From: JAWXBM01 sp034440115
GTDB taxonomy: Bacteria; Pseudomonadota; Gammaproteobacteria; Xanthomonadales; SZUA-36
Length of the DNA stretch: 50,780 bases
Reading direction: 5' to 3'
Assembly: GCA_034440115.1 (NCBI GenBank)
Contig: JAWXBM010000065.1
Coordinates: 1 to 50,780 of the forward strand
A program made the position numbers and the translations under genes. Positions 17,765 to 25,907 of this stretch are shown here, piece after piece; position 1 is the stretch's first letter, and every line of letters starts with the position of its first letter. The notes beneath the pieces are model-generated. The model saw only the letters and a list, made by a program, of their open reading frames with translations, was not told where the DNA came from and searched no databases.

Positions 17765-18309
17765 TCAATAAAAGCCAATCTGTTCACCAAAGCGAACGGA
17801 TATCACCAGAAACACAATGGCCAGGGCAAAGATTTTCAGCAGCAATGGAGTAACAAACCGCACCCATGCACCATAAGGAATTTTGCCCAATGCCAAAGCA
17901 CCCATCACCAGCGCACTGGTGGGTATGACCATGTTGGTAAATCCGTCGCCGAATTGATAAGCCAATACCACAGTTTGTTGCGGCACGCCAGTAACGGTGG
18001 CTAATGGCGACATGATAGGCATGGTAACGAAAGCCTGGCCGCTGCCGGATGGGATAAAGAAGATGATGGCATGCGCAGCCGACAGGCCTTTGCGAATGGC
18101 CTGCAAAAAATACCAGGGAGTGATGGACACCTGCTTTTCGGCAGGCAGCGGGGCGTAGGAATCGGCAACCACCATGTTACGGTGAGGATCCTCGGGGTAA
18201 GGCACTCGTTCGTATTGGCCCTGTGGAACAACGTACGCCAGCAATTGGCCAGCACCACGATGGAGAAAATCAGGACCAGAGAATCCAGCGACCAGCAGCT
18301 TTGTTTCAT
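17765..18309 (-). pseudogene. YfcC/DcuC-type carrier, frameshifted and internally deleted
   Basis: The N-terminus MKQSCWSLDSLVLIFSIVVLA (minus strand from 18309) matches the start of the YfcC-type basic amino-acid/dicarboxylate carrier family. A one-base frameshift near 18240 is needed to continue into LLAYVVPQGQYERV. Then IRKGLSAAHAIIFF (normally near residue 100) joins directly to IPSGSGQAFVTMPIMSPL and QFGDGFTNMVIPTS (normally near residue 400), so roughly 270 residues are missing. The remaining 226-codon frame cannot make a working carrier. Confidence 0.8.
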
Positions 18310-18551
18310 GCGATGTCCCTTGTTGTTGAGCTGATTTTGAAGCTGGCAGCAGTATAAACCACCCGGCCATTGCTGCTGGCCATTCCGGACGGTGTTGGTC
18401 GTCCAGACCCACGCTGCAGAAGAAGAACGAGAAATTTTTCAACACGCAAGTGGAACCACGTCAGACTGTCGCCTGATGCATCTCAAGTAGCGGTATAAAA
18501 TTTCTCCATTTCTGGTTGTAACCAGATTGATTTGCTAATTCGCGAAACCGT

Positions 18552-19007
18552 TTAATTTGGCTTCTTTGAGGTGGTTAACTGCACATTGCGGGCTTGGTAG
18601 GAATTAATGAAATTCAGGTTGGTTATACGGCCATCTTTGCTAAAGCTCACCTGGGTCATCATTGCATTGGGCTTCTGCACGCCTGTTTCGGTCCATCCTT
18701 CATCTGTAAACAACTGCCTGACTGCAGCAAGAGCAACATCTACAGTGTCTTTGGTTGTGGCGCTGAGGATAAAGCCGTCATCTGCTGGCGCTTTGGCGAT
18801 GATGAACCAGTCGCTGGGTACCACTACATCTTCGGGAAATTCATCCGCTGGTTTCTGCTTGTTACCTGCCTCGATGTCATGCTCCTTCGCAGGCTGTTCG
18901 ATTTGCGCTTCTTGGCTGTCATTGTCATCGCTACCGCATGCCACCAGCAGCAGGTTTGCTGCCAGTGCGGCACAAAGAAGAGTGATAAATCTGGTTCTGA
19001 TGTTCAT
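18552..19007 (-). CDS. Small lipoprotein of unknown function
   Basis: ATG 19007 gives a lipoprotein signal (TLLCAALAANLLLVACGSDD). The mature part of about 130 residues has an acidic linker followed by a compact alpha/beta domain (DVVVPSDWFIIAKAPADDGF, AVRQLFTDEGWTETGVQK, VSFSKDGRITNLNF). The longer frame to 19070 lacks a better start. The domain resembles small periplasmic folds that bind or inhibit partners, but I do not recognise a named family. It is flanked by the decayed carrier and by a non-coding gap to 19,464. Confidence 0.7.
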   Translation of the reverse strand: MNIRTRFITLLCAALAANLLLVACGSDDNDSQEAQIEQPAKEHDIEAGNKQKPADEFPEDVVVPSDWFIIAKAPADDGFILSATTKDTVDVALAAVRQLFTDEGWTETGVQKPNAMMTQVSFSKDGRITNLNFINSYQARNVQLTTSKKPN

Positions 19008-19390
19008 AAGGATTTCTCTGTTTGATCTGTATTGGGTTTGCAGCAAGCATGATGGAGCTTGCGGCTGCAACCTTCCCGGAAACGGGTAGACGCTATCAAG
19101 GCTACCGCTGCGACCGTGTCAGCGCAAATTACTTTTTCATCAGGGGTTTCTGAGTGCGGCGCAAAACATCCCGGCGCGGGACCGGTCGCTACAAACCATA
19201 CAAAAAGTAGTGCAAGCGGTAGCCGAAGGTGCTCTGTTCATGGATCGGGTAGCGTAATGCCGGTAATAATTGCTTCTGAGCGGGTCAGGCTTTCAGCTTT
19301 TGACATTAGCAGCGGCAGCACTGTTATGGTGCAGTGGTGCCATTTTGAAACTTCAACATGACAACAGCGAGGGATATTCTGGGGAATGTT

Positions 19391-19408
19391 ACGGGGTCCG
19401 ACCCCACC
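19391..19408. repeat. GGGGTCCGACCCC inverted repeat
   Basis: This is a perfect short palindrome (GGGGTC-C-GACCCC). Two near-identical GGGGTCGGACC copies lie at 50,637-50,705. Such sequences often mark remnants next to REP-associated transposases in gammaproteobacteria; here no transposase is adjacent. The rest of 19,008-19,463 shows no gene. Confidence 0.5.
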
Positions 19409-19429
19409 CCGCCACCTGATCCAACTCAC

Positions 19430-19457
19430 TTGTTCTGGTGGCGAAGCGGTATAGAAT
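19430..19457 (+). promoter_or_regulatory. Candidate promoter of the metal-uptake operon
   Basis: TTGTTC (19430-19435) and TAGAAT (19452-19457) are spaced 16 bases, just before the ATG at 19464. The implied start site would fall at or next to that ATG, and no Shine-Dalgarno is visible, so the transcript may be leaderless. I could not identify a convincing Zur box. Confidence 0.35.
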
Positions 19458-19463
19458 GACCTT

Positions 19464-19745
19464 ATGAATCGCCGTGTCCGGACAGGTCTCTTGTTGACTG
19501 CAGTATTGCTGATACTCGGCAATCTGGGCTTTGCCAGTCATGTTTCAGCTCACTTCAGTTCCGGGGCTCCCGATTGTGAGTGGTGTGTCTGTCAGGATCA
19601 GACCCCTGCTGTACCTCTTGTCAGTGAATTCATTGTTCTGGTGAACCCGCTGATCCACCAGTTGCTATTCGCGGAAGCTGAAAACTCCTTTCCTTTACAG
19701 GCTTATCTGGCCTTCCAATCCCGCGCACCACCTCTAACCATCTGA
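19464..19745 (+). CDS. Small exported protein at head of metal-uptake operon
   Basis: A 93-residue protein. It has an N-terminal signal or anchor (GLLLTAVLLILGNLGFASHVSA) and then a short Cys/His-bearing segment (DCEWCVCQDQ) that could bind a metal ion. It ends about 65 bases before the outer-membrane protein gene and is probably co-transcribed with it. Similar short exported proteins often open Zur-type loci, but I do not recognise a named family. A metal-chaperone role is speculative. Confidence 0.6.
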   Translation: MNRRVRTGLLLTAVLLILGNLGFASHVSAHFSSGAPDCEWCVCQDQTPAVPLVSEFIVLVNPLIHQLLFAEAENSFPLQAYLAFQSRAPPLTI

Positions 19746-19810
19746 AAAATTGAAATATTTACCCGTGCTTTGTCGCATGGGCGTCAATAATTTTCGAGTG
19801 GAGAAAAAAC

Positions 19811-21208
19811 TTGAGAACCCGCAAATACCTGGCGCTGTGGTTGGGACTTGTATCAGTCTGCAATCTTTACGCCGCTGATCCTTCCGCCAGCGAAGTGCAA
19901 GCACTGCGCGATGAATTGAAGGTAATTCGAACCGAGTACGAAAGCAGAATCGACGAGTTGGAGCGCCGCCTGGATGCAGCCGAACAAGCCACCCGCGACG
20001 CCAGTAATACCGCCAACCTTGCTCAGGAAGAAGTGCGCCAGGCGCGCGCTGAAATCGCGGTGCCTGCTGCCAGTTCCAGTTCTGCAAGCAGCGTATCGGT
20101 TGCACCAGACAATTCGTTCAACCCTTCCATGGGTGTCATTTTTCAGGGGCAGGCCTGGGCTTATGAGCAAAACCCTGAAGACTATGCCATCGCCGGTTTC
20201 CCCTTCGGTGGAGAAGCCGGCCCGGCAGCAGAAGGATTTTCCCTGGCTGAAACCGAAATCAATATCGCCGCCAATGTGGATGACAAGTTTACCGCGTGGT
20301 TGACCATGCCGATCGTATACGAAGACGGTGAGACCAAAGTTGAAATTGAGGAGGCCTGGGTTGAAACTCTGGCCTTGCCAGCCGGCTTGTCTGTGCGCAT
20401 GGGACGCACTTACTCCAACATCGGCTACGTCAATAATCAGCATTCCCATTCCTGGGATTTTACCGATCAACCGTTGCCCTACCAGGCGTTTTTGGGCAAT
20501 CAATATCTGGATGATGGCTTGCAAATGCGCTGGCTGGCTCCAACCGATTTTTACCTGGAAGTCGGGGCCGAGTTGTTTCGTGGCGATCGCTATCCGTCTG
20601 GCGGTGCAACGAACTCCGGCTTTGGCAGTCACACACTGTCGTTGCGCAGCGGTGGTGATGTAGGTGTCAGCAATAGCTGGTTGGCTGGCCTGTCCTGGTT
20701 GTCTGCCGATAGTGCGGATCGCCCCTCAGGTGATGCGAATGATCCGCTCCTGTTCAATGGAGCTACCGACCTTTACATCGCCAGTTTCGTCTGGAAATGG
20801 TCACCCTTCGGTAACTGGAGAGAAGGCAATTTCAAGTTCCAGGCCGAATACTTATGGCGCAATGAGAAGGGTGCTTATTCGGTGCTGGGGCTGGATTCCA
20901 TGCCCTGGGATTCTGACCAGCATGGTTGGTACATGCAGGCTATTTATCAGCCATTGGCACAATGGCGATTTGGTGTCCGAATGGACCGGCTCGGGGGTGA
21001 TGTTCCCTCGTCCGCCTGGGCGGGTACCCCTTTGTACTATCCAGGTGATGACCCTTCGCGTTACAGCCTGATGGTGGACTGGTCCAACAGCGAATTCAGT
21101 CGCTTGCGGTTTCAGTACACCCTCGACGATTCCAGCGGTGAAAATGACAATCAATTCGGCTTGCAATACATCTACAGTATTGGCGCACATGGCGCCCACA
21201 GTTTCTAG
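19811..21208 (+). CDS. Outer-membrane beta-barrel protein with coiled-coil N-terminus (metal-locus porin)
   Basis: A 465-residue protein. The TTG start at 19811 has GGAG about eight bases upstream. The signal is LALWLGLVSVCNLYA. A coiled coil follows (EVQALRDELKVIRTEYESRI through EEVRQARAEI), then about 350 residues of alternating strands typical of a barrel (FTAWLTMPIVYEDGETKVEI, LRFQYTLDDSSGENDNQF) ending in a terminal phenylalanine. The coiled coil resembles peptidoglycan-anchored porins. It is placed directly before a ZnuA-like binding protein, so it probably passes zinc or manganese complexes across the outer membrane. It has no TonB box or plug domain, so diffusion rather than energised import is likely. 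Confidence 0.75.
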   Translation: MRTRKYLALWLGLVSVCNLYAADPSASEVQALRDELKVIRTEYESRIDELERRLDAAEQATRDASNTANLAQEEVRQARAEIAVPAASSSSASSVSVAPDNSFNPSMGVIFQGQAWAYEQNPEDYAIAGFPFGGEAGPAAEGFSLAETEINIAANVDDKFTAWLTMPIVYEDGETKVEIEEAWVETLALPAGLSVRMGRTYSNIGYVNNQHSHSWDFTDQPLPYQAFLGNQYLDDGLQMRWLAPTDFYLEVGAELFRGDRYPSGGATNSGFGSHTLSLRSGGDVGVSNSWLAGLSWLSADSADRPSGDANDPLLFNGATDLYIASFVWKWSPFGNWREGNFKFQAEYLWRNEKGAYSVLGLDSMPWDSDQHGWYMQAIYQPLAQWRFGVRMDRLGGDVPSSAWAGTPLYYPGDDPSRYSLMVDWSNSEFSRLRFQYTLDDSSGENDNQFGLQYIYSIGAHGAHSF

Positions 21209-21220
21209 GTGAGAACCAAC

Positions 21221-22135
21221 ATGACACGTACCTATTTATCGTTTGTTGTTGCGTTTGGACTGGCTTTGCATGCCGGCACTGCCGGCGCAGATATCAATGT
21301 GTTCACTTGTGAGCCTGAATGGGCCGCACTGGCCACTGAGCTGGGCGGTGCTCACGTTGTCGCTGAGAGCGCCACGCATGGCTTGCAAGACCCGCACTAC
21401 ATACAAGCCAGGCCCAGCCTGATTTCGCGAGTACGCAAAGCCGATCTGGTGGTCTGCACCGGTGCCCAGCTTGAAATTGGTTGGTTATCCATGTTGTTGG
21501 GCAAGGCCAACAACCCAGCAGTTTTGCCGGGTAAGCCCGGATTTCTGGAAGCCAGCACACTGGTACCCAAGCTGGACATTCCTCAAAGTGTGGACCGTTC
21601 GCAAGGAGACATGCATGTAGGAGGCAATCCACACATTCAGGGAAATCCACACAATATCGCCCTGGTAGCGAAAGGGCTGGCCGATCGTCTGGTCACACTT
21701 GATCCGGTCAATGCAGATGCCTACCGGTCTGGTCTGGATTCCTTCCTGCAACGTTGGCAAGCCGCAATAGCTGGTTGGGAAAATCTGGCGCAACCGCTGC
21801 GTGGTAAAACGCTGGTTGCGCATCATCGTTCTTTCACCTACCTGGAGGAATGGCTGGGTCTGGTTGAGTTAGCCACTTTGGAACCTCTGCCGGGTATCCC
21901 CCCAACCAGTGCACACCTGGCGGAATTGCTGGAAATGCTGGGCACCGATGGCAACGGCGCAGCCTTCATCATCCGCGAGGCATACCAAAGCCCTAAAGCC
22001 AGTGAATGGTTGTCGGACAAAACCGGCATTCCAGCCGTGCTATTGCCCACTACAGTAGGTGGTTCTACTGCTGCAACGAATCTGTTCACCTTGTTTGATG
22101 ACATTATCAATCGCTTGCTGGAAGCCAGGCCATGA
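21221..22135 (+). CDS. ZnuA-like periplasmic metal-binding protein of an ABC importer
   Basis: ATG 21221 has AGGTGAG seven bases upstream and a clean signal (LSFVVAFGLALHAGTAGA); the GTG at 21209, adjacent to the previous stop, is less likely. The protein belongs to the cluster A-I zinc/manganese-binding family: INVFTCEPEWAALATELGG, DPHYIQARPSLISRVRKADL, a short His-rich stretch (GDMHVGGNPHIQGNPHN), LVAHHRSFTYLEEWLGL and LEPLPGIPPTSAHLAELLE. Candidate ligands are the histidines in DPHY, GNPH and AHHR. It is 305 residues, normal for the family. It overlaps the permease gene by 4 bp. Confidence 0.85.
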   Translation: MTRTYLSFVVAFGLALHAGTAGADINVFTCEPEWAALATELGGAHVVAESATHGLQDPHYIQARPSLISRVRKADLVVCTGAQLEIGWLSMLLGKANNPAVLPGKPGFLEASTLVPKLDIPQSVDRSQGDMHVGGNPHIQGNPHNIALVAKGLADRLVTLDPVNADAYRSGLDSFLQRWQAAIAGWENLAQPLRGKTLVAHHRSFTYLEEWLGLVELATLEPLPGIPPTSAHLAELLEMLGTDGNGAAFIIREAYQSPKASEWLSDKTGIPAVLLPTTVGGSTAATNLFTLFDDIINRLLEARP

Positions 22136-22896
22136 GTTGGGCAGCAGTAGAGTGGTCCATTATTGCTCCGGCCATGGTCGCCGGGCTTTTGGTTCTAAGC
22201 ACTCATGTTCCATTGGGGCAGGTGGTGCTAAAGCGCGGAATCATTTTTATTGATCTGGCCATCGCGCAGGTTGCCGGCATGGGAGTGATTGCCGCCAGCG
22301 CTTTTGGCTGGGATGAGAACCGCTGGTTGGTCCAGGTGGCTGCCGTTGGAGCCGCGTTGCTGGCAGCTGCAGGTCTGAACTGGAGTGAGAAACACTGGCC
22401 AAAGACCCAGGAAGCCCTGATTGGGACGCTATTTGTGCTGGCAGCGACTGGCAGTATTCTGCTGCTTGCAGAAAACCCGCACGGCGGCGAACATCTTAAA
22501 GACCTGCTGGTGGGTCAAATACTGTGGACTACCTGGGATTTATTAGCGGTTATCGCCGCGCTTTATGCCGTTTTGTTGGTCATCTGGTTCGGCGCCGGTG
22601 AGCGCAAAGGCACCATGATATTTTATGGAGTTTTTGCCTTTGCAGTTACGGCATCGGTGCAAGTTGTAGGCGTTTACCTGGTTTTCGCCAGCTTGATCCT
22701 GCCTGCATTGGCAACGCGACGCTTAAAGGGCAGAAAGAGACTGTGGACAGGCTATGCGCTCGGCGCGGTTTCCTACTTCACAGGAATTGTGGCTTCCTCC
22801 ATACTGGACCTGCCCACCGGGGCAGTGGCGGTTTGGGCACTGGCGCTGGTTTCTATTGTGGTGGGAACCTGGATTGGCAAACGTCATTGGGAATGA
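22132..22896 (+). CDS. ZnuB-like metal ABC transporter permease (ABC-3 family)
   Basis: A 254-residue protein with about eight membrane helices. It carries ABC-3 features (VLKRGIIFIDLAIAQVAGMG, EALIGTLFVLAATGSILLLA, VVGVYLVFASLILPALATRR). It overlaps the binding-protein gene (ATGA). A complete importer needs a ZnuC-type ATPase, and none follows: the next gene is an unrelated MFS exporter with its own start 142 bases on. The permease presumably borrows an ATPase from elsewhere or works in an atypical way. Confidence 0.85.
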   Translation: MSWAAVEWSIIAPAMVAGLLVLSTHVPLGQVVLKRGIIFIDLAIAQVAGMGVIAASAFGWDENRWLVQVAAVGAALLAAAGLNWSEKHWPKTQEALIGTLFVLAATGSILLLAENPHGGEHLKDLLVGQILWTTWDLLAVIAALYAVLLVIWFGAGERKGTMIFYGVFAFAVTASVQVVGVYLVFASLILPALATRRLKGRKRLWTGYALGAVSYFTGIVASSILDLPTGAVAVWALALVSIVVGTWIGKRHWE

Positions 22897-23037
22897 TTTA
22901 CCTGGCAGGAAATACTTTCTATTCGTGCGCTATTCGTGCCGGCAACATTCTGCAAGTTAGCATGACAAAATGGATGAGTGTGTGTGCATACGTAGCATAA
23001 TAGCCGAGATGTATTTGAATCGATTCTTGAGGCGATT

Positions 23038-24672
23038 GTGAGCAGCACGCCGGAAACCACCCAATCCATTCATCCTTCATCGGCCTGGTCGCCGCTTAGC
23101 AACAAGCTGTTTCGCGCCATATGGCTGGCCGCCCTGGTTTCGAACATCGGTACCTGGATGCAGGAGATAGGCGCCGGTTGGCTGATGACCACCTTATCGC
23201 CCACACCGATGATGGTGGCACTGGTGCAGACGGCAATCAGCTTGCCCATCTTCCTGCTGGCGCTGCCGGCCGGCGCCTTATCGGACATGGTTGACCGCCG
23301 TCGGTATCTGATCGCAGCTCAATCCTGGTTGATGCTGGTTTCGGCCACGCTGGGTGTGCTGACAGTCATGGGAATCACCACCGCCTGGGTGCTGGTGTTA
23401 CTGACGTTTGCCATGGGCATAGGCGCGGCCATGTTGTTGCCTGCCTGGGCAGCGCTGACACCTGAACTGGTGCCGCGCAGCGAATTGGCGTCAGCTATTG
23501 CACTCAATGCCATGGGCATGAATGTGGCCCGCGCCATAGGCCCAGCCATTGCAGGTGTGATCGTGTCTCTGGCCGGAACCGGCGCCGTGTTCTTGCTCAA
23601 TGCCTTGTCTTACCTGGGCGTGATCCTGGTGTTGTGGCATTGGCAGCGCCAGGTTGAATACAGCGAGTTGCCGACAGAGCGGTTTTTCAGTGCACTGCGT
23701 TCTGGCTATCGCTTTGCCCGTCATGCACCGGAGTTGCAGGCCGCGATGATTCGTGGACTGGGCTTCTTTATATTTGCCAGCTCAACCTGGGCCTTGTTAC
23801 CCTTGTTGGCTCTATATGCAGGTGGCGGCCGTCCGCAGGTGTTTGGTTTGATGGTGGCTGCCATGGGTGCGGGTGCCGTGGCGGGTGCATTTGCTTTACC
23901 AAAAATTCGCGAACGCCATTCACGCGATATTTTGGTTGCCGCAGCCAGTTTGCTGTATGCATGTGCCATGGTTGCATTGGCAGTTTTCAGCCAGTGGTAT
24001 TGGCTGTGCCTGGCCATGGCTGCCAGCGGCTTTGCCTGGATCGCCGTGCTGTCTTCCTTGCAGGTCTCAGCACAAATGGCCTTGCCCAATTGGGTGCGTT
24101 CGCGCGGGCTGGCTGTGTTCATGATGACCTTTATGGGTTCCATGGCTTTTGGCAGCCTGCTGTGGGGCAAGGTAGCGGAACACAGCAGTATTAGCAGCAG
24201 TTTACTGATCGCCGCACTGGGCCTGGTGTTGACCATTCCTTTGACCTGGCGCTGGCGCATCGCAGGCATTGGCAACAAAGACCTCTCTCCTTCCATGCAC
24301 TGGCCAACGCTGACTGCGCACGCGGCCATCAATGATGATCGCGGGCCGGTGTTGGTAACCGTTGAATACCATGTGCGCGAAGACAAGCAGGCTGAATTCC
24401 TGGAGATCATTCACACCGTTGGTCAGTCGCGCAAAAGAGATGGCGCTTTCGTCTGGGGAATTTACGAGAGCACTGAAACACCCAACGTTTTTATCGAGAC
24501 GTTCTATGTCGAATCCTGGTTGGAACATCGCCGGCAACATGAGCGGGTCACCGATGCAGACCGTGTCTTACAACTGCAAGTCAGCTCGCTGCTGCAAGCC
24601 GATAGCACTACCAGGGTCAAGCACTATGCTGCGCCACGCAAGCCGCGCGGCCTGAGGTTCAACAAAGGGTAA
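23038..24672 (+). CDS. MFS exporter with C-terminal ABM-type domain
   Basis: A 544-residue protein. GTG 23038 has GAGG five to six bases upstream. Residues of about 15-410 are a 12-helix major-facilitator protein of the EntS-like/DUF894 group (FRAIWLAALVSNIGTWMQE, LPAGALSDMVDRRRYLIAAQ, LLPAWAALTPELVPRSELAS). After a linker, residues of about 435-530 form an antibiotic-biosynthesis-monooxygenase-like ferredoxin fold (VLVTVEYHVREDKQAEFLEI, RDGAFVWGIYESTETPNVFI, ESWLEHRRQHERVTDADR). A small-molecule exporter is likely; the cytoplasmic ABM-like domain may bind or modify the cargo. It converges on the methyltransferase gene. Confidence 0.85.
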   Translation: MSSTPETTQSIHPSSAWSPLSNKLFRAIWLAALVSNIGTWMQEIGAGWLMTTLSPTPMMVALVQTAISLPIFLLALPAGALSDMVDRRRYLIAAQSWLMLVSATLGVLTVMGITTAWVLVLLTFAMGIGAAMLLPAWAALTPELVPRSELASAIALNAMGMNVARAIGPAIAGVIVSLAGTGAVFLLNALSYLGVILVLWHWQRQVEYSELPTERFFSALRSGYRFARHAPELQAAMIRGLGFFIFASSTWALLPLLALYAGGGRPQVFGLMVAAMGAGAVAGAFALPKIRERHSRDILVAAASLLYACAMVALAVFSQWYWLCLAMAASGFAWIAVLSSLQVSAQMALPNWVRSRGLAVFMMTFMGSMAFGSLLWGKVAEHSSISSSLLIAALGLVLTIPLTWRWRIAGIGNKDLSPSMHWPTLTAHAAINDDRGPVLVTVEYHVREDKQAEFLEIIHTVGQSRKRDGAFVWGIYESTETPNVFIETFYVESWLEHRRQHERVTDADRVLQLQVSSLLQADSTTRVKHYAAPRKPRGLRFNKG

Positions 24673-24685
24673 AAGTATAAAACCG

Positions 24686-25345
24686 CTAACGCACCCGGGC
24701 AAGAGTCAAGCCATCGCCAATAGGCAACATGGATAATGACACGCGCTCGTCTTTCGACAATTTGCTGTTCAATTGCCGGATGGCGTTTGTATCCACATCG
24801 TTTTTCTCGGGGTCGATCACCGCGCCATCCCACAGCACATTGTCGATCGCAATCAGCCCACCCGGTCGGATTAGGCGTAACAGCCGTTCGTAGTAGGTAT
24901 CATAATTCTCCTTATCAGCATCGATAAAACCAAAATCAAAGGGTTCCGCATTCGAGGCAATCAACTGATCGAGAGTTTCTGTGCCAGGCCCCAGCCGCAA
25001 TTCGATGCGCTCACCCAGCCCGGCTTCTTCCCAATAGCGCTGCGCAATCGCGGTACTCGCTGCATTCACATCGCAAGTGATGAGTTTGCCATTCGAGGGT
25101 AGGGCAGCGGCCACCGAAATCGCTGAGTAGCCGGTAAAAGTGCCAATCTCAATCGCCCGGCGGGCGCCGGTCAACTCTATCAACAAGCGCATGAACTGGC
25201 CTTGTTCTGGGCAGATCTGCATATTGGAGTTGGGCAGTTTCGCTGTCTCTTCGCGTAGCCGCTGCAACAAAGACGATTCACGCAGTGAGACTTGCTGCAA
25301 ATACGCCAGCAGTTCGTCGCTCATGTTGATGGTGTGTCGGGACAT
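24686..25345 (-). CDS. Class I SAM-dependent O-methyltransferase
   Basis: A 219-residue protein of the caffeoyl-CoA/catechol O-methyltransferase family. It has the EIGTFTGYSAISVAAAL SAM-binding motif, metal-site FGFIDADKENYDTYYERLL, and IRPGGLIAIDNVLWDGAVID. It probably methylates a catechol-type hydroxyl using a divalent metal. The start may be ATG 25345 or ATG 25324; neither has a strong ribosome-binding site. It converges on the MFS gene, with 14 bp between the stops. Confidence 0.9.
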   Translation of the reverse strand: MSRHTINMSDELLAYLQQVSLRESSLLQRLREETAKLPNSNMQICPEQGQFMRLLIELTGARRAIEIGTFTGYSAISVAAALPSNGKLITCDVNAASTAIAQRYWEEAGLGERIELRLGPGTETLDQLIASNAEPFDFGFIDADKENYDTYYERLLRLIRPGGLIAIDNVLWDGAVIDPEKNDVDTNAIRQLNSKLSKDERVSLSMLPIGDGLTLARVR

Positions 25346-25640
25346 TTGTTTATAGTAACTCTGCTTTCAACATAGCTAAAGGAACAAATCATGGGCCTAT
25401 CAGCGCTGCGGGTATCACTGCGATACTATTTGGCTCGAAAGAATTCCATGGATACAAGCCAGAAAACGGCGACGGTGCACATTAAAAACGCTAAATACGA
25501 GGTGGGTTGGGTTGCCCCGGTTTCTCTGCCTCACTCTGCTGTGTGTCCTGGCGTACAGAGCTTATTCCGTGGCTACCGGTAGCATGTTCCATAAGGCGCA
25601 CACAACGTGCGTTCATTTGAATGTTACAAAGGACAACCCT
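25346..25640. other. Intergenic region, nothing convincing
   Basis: This stretch lies between the divergent methyltransferase and DUF3185-like genes. A 63-codon open frame (25,391-25,582) has no family resemblance and no good ribosome-binding site. Promoters for both genes must lie here. Confidence 0.4.
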
Positions 25641-25850
25641 ATGAATTCTACAAAAATCGCTGGCCTGGTCTTGATAGTGGTTGGGATCCTGGGCCTGGCT
25701 TATGGCGGGTTCACCTACACCAAGGAAACGCACACGGCAGACGTTGGCCCCATCCATATGTCTGTTGATGAGAAAGAGCGTGTGAATATTCCGTTGTGGG
25801 CAGGTGTGGGTGCTTTGGTATTGGGTGGGTTTCTGTTTTTGCGCAAATAG
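25641..25850 (+). CDS. DUF3185-like two-helix membrane protein
   Basis: A 69-residue protein with ATG 25641 preceded by AAAGGA at eight bases; the longer in-frame start at 25512 is unlikely. It has two membrane helices (IAGLVLIVVGILGLAYGGF and LWAGVGALVLGGFLFL) separated by a short polar loop with TKETHTADVGPI and DEKERVNIP, the layout of the DUF3185 family. Function is unknown. Confidence 0.8.
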   Translation: MNSTKIAGLVLIVVGILGLAYGGFTYTKETHTADVGPIHMSVDEKERVNIPLWAGVGALVLGGFLFLRK

Positions 25851-25868
25851 CAAGCGTTTAACTGCCCT

Positions 25869-25897
25869 GACCTGGCCAACGAAACGTTGGCCAGGTC
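25869..25897. terminator. Bidirectional hairpin between convergent genes
   Basis: A perfect 13-bp stem, GACCTGGCCAACG-aaa-CGTTGGCCAGGTC, lies between two convergent stops (25,850 and 25,908). It has no long U tract, but its position fits a shared terminator. Confidence 0.7.
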
Positions 25898-25907
25898 ACT
25901 TAAGGTA

